NCBI RefSeq assembly: GCF_003071345.1
Contig: NZ_QCYK01000001.1
Location: forward strand, 496,001-560,000
DNA from: Chitinophaga parva
GTDB lineage: Bacteria; Bacteroidota; Bacteroidia; Chitinophagales; Chitinophagaceae
DNA length: 64,000 nt
Reading direction: 5' to 3'
The notes below the pieces were generated by a model. That model saw only the letters and a list, made by a program, of their open reading frames with translations. It was not told the DNA's origin and searched no databases. Position 1 is the first letter of the stretch; every line of letters begins with the position of its first letter. This document shows, piece by piece, positions 16,485-25,736 of the stretch. Made by a program: the position numbers and the translations under genes.

Positions 16485-17627
16485 ATGCGTTACCTATCCC
16501 TGTTCTTACTGGCTGTAGTACTGGGCGCCTGCCACCCGCAGAGCAGCAACACGGCCCAAAATCACTCCGGCATTACCCTTACCGAAAACAATTACCTGGA
16601 CCTGGACACGGCCATGATGGTGTTCAAAGGCACCACCGGCACCAGCCCTGCGGCAGATAAAAAGTTCCTGGCAGCCATTGACAAATACCGGAACAAGAAA
16701 GATCCCCGGGGCGCCCTGTCCCTTTTCAAAGCCTCCATTCTCCTGCAACCACAGGCCAAGGCCTATTACGAAATGGGCAATGCCCTGCTGGACCTGGACA
16801 AGCCCGGTGAAGCCTTGCACGCCTATGCTGTGGCGGAGGCCATGAACTACAAGCCCCTCTACAGGGTGTTCTTCAACATGGGCTGCGCCTATGCGCATTT
16901 GAACAAAGGCGATTCCGCCGCAGAATACGTGATCACCGCCATTGAATTTGGGTATCCCAATGTCAAGAACATCTTGAAAGACCCCGACCTGCTGCGGATG
17001 AACCCTACTGCACAGGATTATTTCGAGTGGCGCATCCGGGATGTGCTGACCCGCGGCGTGGATCCTGAAAAGATGGAGTGGGCGCAATTCACCCACGATA
17101 TGCCCGTGCTGGAGCTGCCTACCACCCTGGATATGAAGTATGGTACCACGCACGAACTCCCCACCATCTCTTTTGAATATGAGCGCTATGTGGCAGAGAT
17201 GCGCACCGTGGAGTTTTCCCGTGAAACCGGCGAGGATTTTCTGGCGGTGGGCACGGTACGCAACACAGACAGTGTACGCACCCTGGTATATGCCTCCCAT
17301 GAAGTATTTGATTCAGAAGACGGATCTGAAATATCCGCTATTCCTTTCACGTATTACATCGCCAGCTACAACCAAACCGGCAAGTTGATAGATAAAATGC
17401 TCATCGGTGGCCGTGAAAAGTTGTCTGATCCTTTCAAAGTAGCCACCATAAAGGCTAACGGCGACTTTGACATTACCAGCTTTGATCTTGTGTACGAAAA
17501 GAAAGTGGAAGATTCCGGTTACGCTAATAACAAACTGAAGGAACAAAAAGAATTGAATAAAGCAAGCTACAGCCTGGGCCAGGATGGCCACTTTGTGCCG
17601 CGCAATGGGGCACTGACCATGCGGTAG
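16485..17627 (+). CDS. TPR-containing lipoprotein of unknown function
   Basis: A 380-residue lipoprotein (MRYLSLFLLAVVLGAC, lipobox VLGAC). Residues about 75-165 hold TPR-like helical repeats (LQPQAKAYYEMGNALLDLDK, then YRVFFNMGCAYAHLNKGDSAAEY). The C-terminal half (about 200-380) is a beta-rich domain I do not recognise, with FSRETGEDFLAVGTV and ISAIPFTYYIASYNQTGKL. It probably works in the periplasm or on a membrane surface as a protein-interaction factor. It stands between the tRNA terminator and a convergent membrane-protein gene. A near-consensus TATCTTTA lies about 30 bases upstream. Confidence 0.7.
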   Translation: MRYLSLFLLAVVLGACHPQSSNTAQNHSGITLTENNYLDLDTAMMVFKGTTGTSPAADKKFLAAIDKYRNKKDPRGALSLFKASILLQPQAKAYYEMGNALLDLDKPGEALHAYAVAEAMNYKPLYRVFFNMGCAYAHLNKGDSAAEYVITAIEFGYPNVKNILKDPDLLRMNPTAQDYFEWRIRDVLTRGVDPEKMEWAQFTHDMPVLELPTTLDMKYGTTHELPTISFEYERYVAEMRTVEFSRETGEDFLAVGTVRNTDSVRTLVYASHEVFDSEDGSEISAIPFTYYIASYNQTGKLIDKMLIGGREKLSDPFKVATIKANGDFDITSFDLVYEKKVEDSGYANNKLKEQKELNKASYSLGQDGHFVPRNGALTMR

Positions 17628-17642
17628 CCCATAAGGGAATTT

Positions 17643-18314
17643 TTATTTGTTTACAGCGGTACGTTCCACGGGAGCATACCGCTGTAAAAATTTAGTGCGT
17701 ACCAGTAAACAGGCGATCAGCAGGTTGAGGGTCCAGCTAAGCCAGGAAATGGCAATGTAAGCGGGCCTGGGATGTATCGGCAAATGCAGCATGCCTATCA
17801 TCAGTGCATAAAAGCGCAGGCTAAGTGCTGATAAAGTAAGGGCATAACTGTAAAGCATATACGTGGCGTGCGCCTGCCACCGGCCTTTCACGATCTTAAG
17901 CCAGGCCATGGCGGTAAAGAACAGCCACAGCCCCGCCAGGATCACAAAACTAAGCCGTGCCCAGAAGCCGGCATTGGCATAAAATCCCATTACCAACCCT
18001 GCCGGTCCGCTAAAAAACAGCACGATCACCACGTATATTTTCCCGCACAGCCGGTGCCAGCGGGGCCGGTGCAGCAACAGCCATCTGCTGAACTGCAACA
18101 GGCCGGTGATCAATACAAAACTGCTGAGCAATACATGCACATAAAAACTAAACCGCCAGTAATGATTGGCGTATACCAGCTGCTTGGTCATCAGGAAGTC
18201 CGTATACCGGTAAAAGGCGGCGTAAGGCAGTGAAAGCCTTATCATCAGCACACTTCCCCAAAGGATCAGCAAGACCGCCAGCCAGCGCAGGCCTGTATGG
18301 ATGACCTGCCGCAT
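17643..18314 (-). CDS. DUF2306-type membrane protein
   Basis: A 223-residue protein with about six to seven hydrophobic helices. The sequence (FYVHVLLSSFVLITGLLQF, HRLCGKIYVVIVL, and AHATYMLYSYALTLSALSLR) follows the DUF2306 pattern, in which His residues in helices may bind heme or metal. Molecular function is unknown. Its ATG overlaps the upstream stop by one base (TAATG), showing translational coupling with the lipoprotein gene. Confidence 0.78.
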   Translation of the reverse strand: MRQVIHTGLRWLAVLLILWGSVLMIRLSLPYAAFYRYTDFLMTKQLVYANHYWRFSFYVHVLLSSFVLITGLLQFSRWLLLHRPRWHRLCGKIYVVIVLFFSGPAGLVMGFYANAGFWARLSFVILAGLWLFFTAMAWLKIVKGRWQAHATYMLYSYALTLSALSLRFYALMIGMLHLPIHPRPAYIAISWLSWTLNLLIACLLVRTKFLQRYAPVERTAVNK

Positions 18315-19045
18315 TACTCACCCATATAAAATTCAAAATCACGGTTGTGCAGGCCCATAATATAGCGGTCCTTTCCCTCGCCGTCGTAACGGAGGAACAT
18401 GGTATCTGTATTAGGCTGCCCGGCAGCGGCATTGCGCCAGTGCAGGTACACGGTGGTATCTTTAACATTGTAAGCACCGCGCAGGGTAAGCATTTGCGGG
18501 GCAAAGGTGCTGTCGCTTGTTTTAGGGTAGTAGTTCATCACCACGGAGCCATCATCTTCAAAGGAAATATCACAATGGTCTCCCTGGTAACCACTGAGCC
18601 GGTTGTCTTCCAGGTGCACCGCCACGAGTGAAAATCTGTGTGCCTTCAATTTCTGCTTGTCATTCGGCGTCCAGGTGCCGTGGCCATTGCCGGCAGTGTC
18701 TATCTCCAGTTCAAACACGCCATCAAACGGGTTATCTCCCGGCTCCCGCAGGGTAAGTTTCCAGTGATCGCCTTCCTGCACCACGTTACCGCTCACATTG
18801 CGCTTCAGGCCTTTATGCTGGTCATACCCGGCCACATGGTAAGCGTTGTGAAAATTAATGTACAGGAAAAGGGGCTCTTCATTGCTGCTGAAATCATTGG
18901 AGCGGTACAGGCCTTTGAGGTCCGGCGCTGCAGCTCCCGCTACCCGTACAGAATCGGTGGTAGTACCGGCTTCCGTCTTGTTGTTGGTCTGGCATGCGGC
19001 CATGGTTATCATAGCGCTGCATGCTAAAAGGGTCAATCGTTTCAA
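18314..19045 (-). CDS. Lipoprotein of unknown function
   Basis: A 243-residue lipoprotein (MKRLTLLACSAMITMAAC, lipobox MAAC). The mature part is beta-rich and looks like a lipocalin-like or 'heterocyclic' small-molecule barrel (LFLYINFHNAYHVAG, GVFELEIDTAGNGHGTW, TVYLHWRNAAAG), but I cannot assign a family. It is co-translated with the DUF2306 gene through a TAATG overlap, so the two may form one envelope unit. Confidence 0.65.
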   Translation of the reverse strand: MKRLTLLACSAMITMAACQTNNKTEAGTTTDSVRVAGAAAPDLKGLYRSNDFSSNEEPLFLYINFHNAYHVAGYDQHKGLKRNVSGNVVQEGDHWKLTLREPGDNPFDGVFELEIDTAGNGHGTWTPNDKQKLKAHRFSLVAVHLEDNRLSGYQGDHCDISFEDDGSVVMNYYPKTSDSTFAPQMLTLRGAYNVKDTTVYLHWRNAAAGQPNTDTMFLRYDGEGKDRYIMGLHNRDFEFYMGE

Positions 19046-19090
19046 AGGGATAAAATTTAGGTAAATATAAAGTAAAGGGATGGAAACCGG

Positions 19091-21667
19091 CTACTCCCTG
19101 CGCCCATGCTCCAGCTGCGATACGTGGGGCAGCAGGAAGGTTTCCCGGGAGCGGCGGGAAAAGTACAGGTAAGGTATCCAGATCAGCGCCCCCACCGTGT
19201 TCCAGGCCAGCATCATATACACATTCCCAATGCTGCCAAGCGCCGGGTGGTTGCGCACCAGCAGGCACTCCAGCAGCCCCCAGCCCACATACGCCGCAAA
19301 ATACACGATGGCCGTGCGCGGGAAAACATCCCGCCGGAAATAGAACAGCAGGTCTAACAGGATGGTGTATACGAAAAAGAACAGGTGCACGATCAGCTGC
19401 AACATCATGAACGTTTCCGTAACGGAGCCGTTCTGCATGCCCTTGTTACTGGTGTACTTTGTCACCTCCATATAGTTAAACACCGGCAGGTTAAAAAGAT
19501 GCTCCAGCTGCGCCAGGAGAGACATCAGCAGGCCCAGGCCCAGGAGCAGCAGCCATCCGCCCAGGTTCTGCGCATAGCCGTAATATTCCTGCATGTCGCG
19601 GTAGGTGTGCACGTACCGCCATCCCAGCCAGCTGAAAATGCCCAGTACCAACAAGCTTATCACCAGGGCCAGGTAGTTTACCATCAGGGTATTGCCCGCC
19701 TTTTCCAGATTACCATTACCAGCCGCGCGGTCATCCAGCTGGGTGGAGGAGAGGTAACAAAGGCCGGTAATGCGGTCCAGGTCCGCTATGTATTGTTTCA
19801 GGTAAGCCACCGGCACATGGTCTGTGTAGGTTTCATAATCATAATGCAGTACCACTTCATCATTTTCCAGCTCCGGGCGGAAGTGGACGCGGTAATAGGC
19901 ATTTTTGATCTCAAACTCCTTGGCCTCTTCCGGGAAATCCTCTGCCCGGTCAAAGGTGGCCGTGTAGTGCATACGGAAAGGGAAACGCAGTGCCACCGGG
20001 GCTTTGCGCTGGGCGTCATCCACGGGGCTCAGTCCATCCAGGAAGGCCTTGGCCCGGAAATAGAATACCCGTTTGTCATGATCCGTACTGTCTGTTTTCC
20101 AGGGATCTTGTATGGTGTACAGCTCCACGCTGTGAAAGTGATTGCTGCGCAGGCTATCCACCGTTACCAGTGAATCCTTGAGGCTCACACGTCCGTACAG
20201 TTTTTTATAGAAGCTCAGGAAATTGTCTTCCTCATCTTTCACGCTGTTGCTGGCGTATTCATTGCGGATATCATCTGCAAAGTAGTGCGTGTAATCAGAG
20301 ATCACGCGGAGGGAGGCATGCTGCTGGTTGTCGTCCGGGATGGAAAATTCCTCACGGATGGTTACTTCCCCAGCCTGGCGTGTATGCATCGCCGTTAGCC
20401 CGGTGCTGCTGTCGTTCACAATGAGGGCCTGCCCGTAATCCGGCGTGGCCAGGGTAGCCAGGGTACCGCGCTGGTAGGCAATGGTGGGATCTATCCAGTA
20501 GCTTTTGCCATCCAGGGAGGCGTGCACAATGGCGTGGTTAAAGGCATCGGGCGTGGGAAGGTAGGTCTGCAGGATGGGGCCTTCATCGGTATTGGCATAC
20601 GCCATATCTGCGGCTATGCCATTGGCCCTTAAAATAGTGCAAAGCAGCAGGGACTTGTCCTTGCAATCGCCAAAACGCTGGGCCAGCACCTGGTCCGGGG
20701 TATGCGGCAGGTGGGAATTCTCTCCCATCTCTATTCCCATGTAGCGGATATCATCCTGCACAAAGCGGATAGCCTTTTCCATGTATGCCGTACGATCCGC
20801 CCCGGTGGCGGCTTTCAGCCCATATACCTTGTTGCGCAGCAACGGGCCCATGCTTTTCACCACATTGATGCGCTGCGCCCATTGCACGATCTGTTTCCAG
20901 TTGCTGTACTCACTCACCTGCACAAAAGGAAAGTTCGTGTACCAGGAAGGGGCGTTGTCCACATCTTCCAGCACGGGCACATCGCCCTTGTATTCGTACC
21001 ACGCGTCGTGGCCATGGAGGCTGCGTTGCAGGGGGCGTGCACCATTAAAGCCCCGGAAGGTAAAATGCCGGCTGCTGTCTGCAATCAGGCATTTATAAAA
21101 ATTAACGATCGGCTCGTAACTGGTAAGATAAAAGGTGTGAAAGTAGGGATGCTCAAAAATAGGATTGCGGCCCACAATGGTGTAGTCATATTCTATCTGG
21201 TCTCCTTTGCGCACATCGTCCAGGATCAGGTGGGCGGTGTATGTACCGCTGTAGATGAAAGCGTCCAGGTCTTCTTCCTGCTGGAGGAACTTAAAGTTGC
21301 GGGCAGCCAGTTTGCTGATCACCTCCCCATTGCGCCGGATCAGTACATGGTGAAAGATCAGCTGTTCATAAGCCGGGTCGTACTCCACGGACACCTGTGA
21401 TCCGTTCTGGATGCCGGCTTCTGAAACGATCTGGCGGATGATGTGGCGGTAAGTACTTTTCTGCTCTACCTGGATCTGCTCTTCAAACAGCAGCTGGTAG
21501 TATCCTTCCGCAATGCGCTTGCTATCCGGGCGGCGGGCCAGGTCTGGCTGGTAAGGCGCCAGCCAGGTGGGTTTGGGGGCTATGCTGAAACGGTTGGCCT
21601 GCCCCCTTGCCGGCAGGCAGGTTATCCAACAACAAAGGGCCAATAAGAGTGATCTAAACCTACACAT
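19091..21667 (-). CDS. DUF3857 / transglutaminase-like membrane protein with C-terminal DUF2569
   Basis: An 858-residue envelope protein. After a signal peptide (CWITCLPARGQ), residues about 60-250 are DUF3857 (GSQVSVEYDPAYEQLIFHHVLIRR is the family pattern). Residues about 290-420 are a transglutaminase core with RFGDCKDKSLLLCTILRANG (Cys), the AFNHAIVH His and the YWIDPT Asp, so the Cys-His-Asp triad is complete. The last 220 residues hold about five membrane helices of DUF2569 type (LGGWLLLLGLGLLMSLL). The catalytic part should face the periplasm. Such proteins are common in Bacteroidota; the substrate is unknown. Confidence 0.82.
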   Translation of the reverse strand: MCRFRSLLLALCCWITCLPARGQANRFSIAPKPTWLAPYQPDLARRPDSKRIAEGYYQLLFEEQIQVEQKSTYRHIIRQIVSEAGIQNGSQVSVEYDPAYEQLIFHHVLIRRNGEVISKLAARNFKFLQQEEDLDAFIYSGTYTAHLILDDVRKGDQIEYDYTIVGRNPIFEHPYFHTFYLTSYEPIVNFYKCLIADSSRHFTFRGFNGARPLQRSLHGHDAWYEYKGDVPVLEDVDNAPSWYTNFPFVQVSEYSNWKQIVQWAQRINVVKSMGPLLRNKVYGLKAATGADRTAYMEKAIRFVQDDIRYMGIEMGENSHLPHTPDQVLAQRFGDCKDKSLLLCTILRANGIAADMAYANTDEGPILQTYLPTPDAFNHAIVHASLDGKSYWIDPTIAYQRGTLATLATPDYGQALIVNDSSTGLTAMHTRQAGEVTIREEFSIPDDNQQHASLRVISDYTHYFADDIRNEYASNSVKDEEDNFLSFYKKLYGRVSLKDSLVTVDSLRSNHFHSVELYTIQDPWKTDSTDHDKRVFYFRAKAFLDGLSPVDDAQRKAPVALRFPFRMHYTATFDRAEDFPEEAKEFEIKNAYYRVHFRPELENDEVVLHYDYETYTDHVPVAYLKQYIADLDRITGLCYLSSTQLDDRAAGNGNLEKAGNTLMVNYLALVISLLVLGIFSWLGWRYVHTYRDMQEYYGYAQNLGGWLLLLGLGLLMSLLAQLEHLFNLPVFNYMEVTKYTSNKGMQNGSVTETFMMLQLIVHLFFFVYTILLDLLFYFRRDVFPRTAIVYFAAYVGWGLLECLLVRNHPALGSIGNVYMMLAWNTVGALIWIPYLYFSRRSRETFLLPHVSQLEHGRRE

Positions 21668-21755
21668 ATTCCTCTTACAAAAGCGCTCCTTTCGGGCAAG
21701 GGGCTACGGTCAAAAACAAGCAGTATGCACCGCCGTAAAGCCGCGTTGGCAACGG

Positions 21756-22997
21756 CTAGCGGTTCAGCAGCAATTTCAGGTAAAATGAAGGACGGGTAAG
21801 CCGCTTGCGCAGGTCCACCTCGTAAAACATGCACGACATCAACTCCCGCAGCTGCTTGTTGCGCATGCCGATGCGCAGCAGGAGGTTGAACAGCCAGGGG
21901 CGCTGTACCAGTTTTTGCATGCGGGTACTCAGCTGCAGCTCCGGTCCCAGTACACGGTATATTTCATCATCATACTTCTTCAGTTGCGTAGCAGAAAAAT
22001 CGTTGGCTTCCAGTGCGGCCTTTACCTGCTGCGCGGCAATGCGGCCGGAGTACAGCGCGTTACCAATGCCCTCGCCGGTAAAAGGATCTATGAGATACCC
22101 GGCATCGCCGGTGAGCATATAGCGGTCGCCGGAAAGGGTGCGGCGCTTGCTGCCCAGGGGCAGGCCATAGCCATCTACAGTGCCCAGCAGCTCTGCGTTT
22201 TCAAAGCGCTTGCTCAGCACCGGGTCTTTCTCCAGCGTGTCCTGCAACATTTTTTTCAGGTTCAGCTTTTTCTTCCGCACCACTTCACTCAGCACACCTA
22301 CGCCCACGTTGGCTTCTCCATTAGGCAGGGGGAAGATCCAGAAATAACCGGGCAGCAGCTCGTCCAGGAAATGCAGTTCAATGAAGCTGTCTTCATGCAT
22401 GCCGGTAACGCCCTGGTAGTAGGCACGTATGCCCGCAATGTAATGCCTGGGCTCCATGGTGATCTTGGCTACCTCCTTTGTAAACCCGCTGTGGGCACCA
22501 TTTGCCACGATCACCACCTGTGCCTTCACGACAAAGGTGCCGGCATTATCGCGCAGCACATACCCATCCGGTTGCAGTTCATATTTATCGATGGACTGGC
22601 CTTCAAACAACTGCACCTGTTCGCAGCGTTTCAGCTCATCCACCAGGAAATTATCGAAATCCATGCGCTTGCATACATAGCCCGCGGCCGAAGGCTCCTG
22701 GGCTTTATCATACACCGGCCTGTAAGCCACATCGAGGCTGGCGCGGTTGGGCGCCACAAACGTTACGCCCCAGCTGCCCTGCTTGGCCTGGAACTCCATG
22801 AGGCGGGTACCAATTTCAGGGTTAATGCGGTTCAGGCAGGTGAGCACTTTGCCACTCAGGCCATCGCCACATACTTTATCGCGTGGAAACACCGCTTTGT
22901 CCACTACTACACAGGGAATATTGAATTGCTGCAATTGCAGGGCGGCAGCCGCTCCGGCGGGGCCTGCACCGATCACGCAGACGGTTGTTTCAATCAT
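21756..22997 (-). CDS. Geranylgeranyl-reductase-family FAD oxidoreductase
   Basis: A 413-residue flavoprotein. It has the dinucleotide fold VIGAGPAGAAAALQLQQ at residues 8-24, the family signature DKVCGDGLSGKVL around 41, and the second FAD contact GDAGYLIDPFTGEGIGNAL near 290. This is the geranylgeranyl reductase/halogenase-like group, which reduces isoprenoid double bonds or acts on lipid-linked substrates. In Bacteroidota a role in menaquinone or other isoprenoid saturation is a guess. It is a single gene with a diverging ybaB upstream. Confidence 0.82.
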   Translation of the reverse strand: MIETTVCVIGAGPAGAAAALQLQQFNIPCVVVDKAVFPRDKVCGDGLSGKVLTCLNRINPEIGTRLMEFQAKQGSWGVTFVAPNRASLDVAYRPVYDKAQEPSAAGYVCKRMDFDNFLVDELKRCEQVQLFEGQSIDKYELQPDGYVLRDNAGTFVVKAQVVIVANGAHSGFTKEVAKITMEPRHYIAGIRAYYQGVTGMHEDSFIELHFLDELLPGYFWIFPLPNGEANVGVGVLSEVVRKKKLNLKKMLQDTLEKDPVLSKRFENAELLGTVDGYGLPLGSKRRTLSGDRYMLTGDAGYLIDPFTGEGIGNALYSGRIAAQQVKAALEANDFSATQLKKYDDEIYRVLGPELQLSTRMQKLVQRPWLFNLLLRIGMRNKQLRELMSCMFYEVDLRKRLTRPSFYLKLLLNR

Positions 22998-23146
22998 AGA
23001 ATTTGCTGTGGTTGAGATGCCTAAGTTACTGGTTAATCCTTAATTGTTAATGGTCAACCGTTATTGGTAAATCACTACCGGCGCACGGATGTTACCCGCG
23101 CACAGGTATAACGATGCTGCAAATTAACACGTTAGTTGCGATTATT

Positions 23147-23154
23147 TATCTTTG
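23147..23154 (+). promoter_or_regulatory. TAnnTTTG promoter element of the ybaB-like gene
   Basis: TATCTTTG lies 19 bases before ATG 23174. No clear -33 TTG stands at the expected distance. Confidence 0.5.
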
Positions 23155-23173
23155 CGGCAAACACACCTTAATT

Positions 23174-23500
23174 ATGTTCGGAGATCTTATGGGAAAGCTG
23201 CAGGAAGCGCAGCAGAAAATGGCGGATGCCAAGGCCCGCGCCGCTGCTACCAGCCATACTGGCGAAGCCGGCGATGGCGCCGTAAAAGTAGTAGTGAGCG
23301 GCAGCCGTGAAGTACAATCACTGGAAATTGCAGACCGCCTGGTCAATGCAGACAACAAAGAAGAACTGGAAGACCTGCTGATCACGGCGCTGAACCGTGC
23401 CCTGAAAAGTGCAGAAACTGCGTATGACAAGGAAATGGCCGGCGTAACCAGCGGCATGCTGGGCGGGCTGAATATCCCGGGGCTGTCCGGCTTGTTTTAA
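23174..23500 (+). CDS. YbaB/EbfC family nucleoid-associated protein
   Basis: A 108-residue protein starting MFGDLMGKLQEAQQKMADAK, the typical N-terminal helix. The beta-sheet core reads GAVKVVVSGSREVQSLEIAD, followed by EELEDLLITALNRALKSAE. It ends in a Gly-rich tail (MLGGLNIPGLSGLF) typical of Bacteroidota YbaB. It binds DNA as a dimer. ATG 23174 was chosen over an upstream frame extension because it follows the promoter and matches the family start. It is not next to recR or dnaX, its usual partners in other phyla. Confidence 0.9.
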   Translation: MFGDLMGKLQEAQQKMADAKARAAATSHTGEAGDGAVKVVVSGSREVQSLEIADRLVNADNKEELEDLLITALNRALKSAETAYDKEMAGVTSGMLGGLNIPGLSGLF

Positions 23501-23572
23501 ATTGACAGGTTGCAGCGTATTACATCGACGGCCTATAAGCAGCCGGCCGGCCCGCTAAATACCGGCATAAAA

Positions 23573-23606
23573 AAATCCCCGCAAGCGTTGAAACTTGCGG
23601 GGATTT
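23573..23606. terminator. Bidirectional terminator between ybaB-like gene and typA
   Basis: A 13-bp perfect stem AAATCCCCGCAAG / CTTGCGGGGATTT with an 8-base loop. It is flanked by A-runs on the left and a T-run on the right, and lies between convergent genes. Confidence 0.88.
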
Positions 23607-23644
23607 ATATTTTTGAGCGTTAGCCCGGCAATGCTGCCATCTGA

Positions 23645-25453
23645 CTACGCTTCTGTCTTCATGGACTTGGCCACACGCTTGCGGTCTTCTTCGTTCAAAA
23701 GCACTTTACGCATGCGGATGTGGTTCGGCGTTACTTCGATGCATTCATCGTGCTGGATGTATTCCATGCACTCTTCCAGTGTCATCTGGATCTTGGGCGC
23801 AATGTTGGTAGCTGCATCGGAACCGCTCGCACGCATGTTCGTCAGCTTTTTACCTTCATTGGGGTTTACTACCAGGTCACCGGGTTTGTTGTTTTCACCG
23901 ATGATCATACCTGCGTAAACTTCTTCACCCGGATCTACGAAGAAGGAGCCACGGTCCTGCAGTTTGTCCAGGGAGTAACCGGTAGTGGTACCACCTTCTT
24001 TAGACAGCAGTACACCGTTGCCACGGCCGGGGATCTGGCCTTTCCACGCTTTGTATTCGCTGAAGCGGTGGGCCATTACAGCTTCACCGGCAGTGTTGGT
24101 CAGCATCTGTGTACGCATGCCGATGAGGCCACGGGAGGGAATTTCAAATTCCAGGTGCTGCATGGTGCCTTTGGTTTCCATGATCAGCATTTCACCCTTG
24201 CGGCGGGTTACCAGGTCGATCACCTTGCTGGCAAATTCTTCCGGTACGTCTACCACCAGGATCTCGTACGGCTCAGATTTTTTACCATCAATGTGTTTTA
24301 CGATCACCTGGGGCTGGCCCACGGTCAGTTCGTAACCTTCACGGCGCATGGTTTCTATCAGTACGCCCAGGTGAAGGATACCACGGCCGTAAACCAGGAA
24401 GCTATCGGCAGAATCCGTATCCACCACGCGGAGCGCGAGGTTCTTTTCCGTTTCCTTCATCAGGCGGTCGCGCAGGTGACGGGAGGTCACAAACTTACCA
24501 TCCTTACCAAAGAAGGGGGAGTTGTTGATGGAGAACATCATGTTCATGGTGGGCTCATCCACGGCGATGATGGGCAGTGCTTCGGGATTTTCAAAATCAG
24601 CGATGGTATCGCCAATGGTGAAGTCTTCCAGGCCTACCACGGCGCAGATATCGCCGGCCAGTACTTCCGGCACTTTCTTTTTACCCAGTGATTCAAACAC
24701 GTACAGTTCGCGTACACGGCTTTTTACCACGGAGCCATCAGCACGCATCAGGGAGAAGGGTTGGTTTTCCTTGATGGAACCGCGGGTTACTTTACCTACG
24801 GCAATACGGCCCAGGAAGGTGGAGTAGTCCAGGGAAGTGATCTGCAGCTGCAGGGTGCCTTCCTCGATCTTAGGTTCCGGAACGTGTTCCAGGATGCCAT
24901 CCAGGAGGGGGGTGATGTTCTCACACTGCTCCAGGGAGCTGTTGAACCAGCCATTCTTACCAGAACCATAGTAGGTCGGGAAGTTCAGCTGCTCTTCAGT
25001 AGCGTCCAGGTTGAAGAACAATTCGAATACGGCGTCATGCACTTCGTCAGGACGGCAGTTCGGCTTGTCTACTTTATTGATAACTACAATAGGTTTCAGG
25101 TTCAGCTGCAGGGCTTTCTGCAGTACGAAGCGGGTCTGGGGCATGGGGCCTTCAAAGGCGTCCACCAGGAGGATCACGCCGTCCGCCATTTTCAGTACGC
25201 GTTCTACCTCGCCGCCAAAGTCGGCGTGGCCCGGGGTATCGATCACATTGATCTTGGTGCCTTTGTACTCAACGGACACGTTCTTACTGAGGATGGTGAT
25301 CCCACGCTCTCTTTCGAGGTCGTTGTTATCCATGATCAACTCACCCGTTTCCTGGTTGGCACGGAATACGTTGGTCTCATGGAGGATCTTATCCACCAGG
25401 GTAGTCTTACCGTGGTCTACGTGCGCAATGATGGCAATGTTTCTAATCTGCAT
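23645..25453 (-). CDS. typA: Ribosome-associated GTPase TypA/BipA
   Basis: A 602-residue translational GTPase: AHVDHGKTTLVDKIL (P-loop), RERGITI (switch I), DTPGHADFGGEVER (switch II), NKVDKPNCRPDE and the G5 region. Domain II and EF-G-like domains III/V follow, then the BipA-specific C-terminal domain with GRGNGVLLSKEGGTTTGYSL and NPNEGKKLTNMRASGSD. It supports 50S subunit assembly under stress or cold. The start MQIRNIAIIAHVDH at 25453 matches the family; a TTG 63 bases further upstream would add 21 residues without family match. Confidence 0.95.
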   Translation of the reverse strand: MQIRNIAIIAHVDHGKTTLVDKILHETNVFRANQETGELIMDNNDLERERGITILSKNVSVEYKGTKINVIDTPGHADFGGEVERVLKMADGVILLVDAFEGPMPQTRFVLQKALQLNLKPIVVINKVDKPNCRPDEVHDAVFELFFNLDATEEQLNFPTYYGSGKNGWFNSSLEQCENITPLLDGILEHVPEPKIEEGTLQLQITSLDYSTFLGRIAVGKVTRGSIKENQPFSLMRADGSVVKSRVRELYVFESLGKKKVPEVLAGDICAVVGLEDFTIGDTIADFENPEALPIIAVDEPTMNMMFSINNSPFFGKDGKFVTSRHLRDRLMKETEKNLALRVVDTDSADSFLVYGRGILHLGVLIETMRREGYELTVGQPQVIVKHIDGKKSEPYEILVVDVPEEFASKVIDLVTRRKGEMLIMETKGTMQHLEFEIPSRGLIGMRTQMLTNTAGEAVMAHRFSEYKAWKGQIPGRGNGVLLSKEGGTTTGYSLDKLQDRGSFFVDPGEEVYAGMIIGENNKPGDLVVNPNEGKKLTNMRASGSDAATNIAPKIQMTLEECMEYIQHDECIEVTPNHIRMRKVLLNEEDRKRVAKSMKTEA

Positions 25454-25700
25454 ACACATTATCCGCCTCGGCGGAGCTTTGTTTTGTTGGTGAAAGAATG
25501 CGCTGTGCGAACACAAAGGGCGCCCAAACGCGGCGCAAAGGTACGAAAAGATAGTGGATAAGCGGGTACCGCCATTTTAAATAAATGTAATGAAACGGTA
25601 AAAGCTCATACAACGGGCATTTCCGTGGTTTTTATCCCCCGGGCGGCCCTCTCTGATAAAATGAGTGTTAAACCTGCATCAATTACTATGCCCCTGGCCT

Positions 25701-25708
25701 TAGATTTG
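25701..25708 (+). promoter_or_regulatory. TAnnTTTG promoter element of the secreted hydrolase gene
   Basis: TAGATTTG lies 28 bases before ATG 25737 in an otherwise empty 280-base stretch between divergent genes. No clear -33 TTG. Confidence 0.5.
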
Positions 25709-25736
25709 CCAAAGCATAACCTTATAACAACGAACG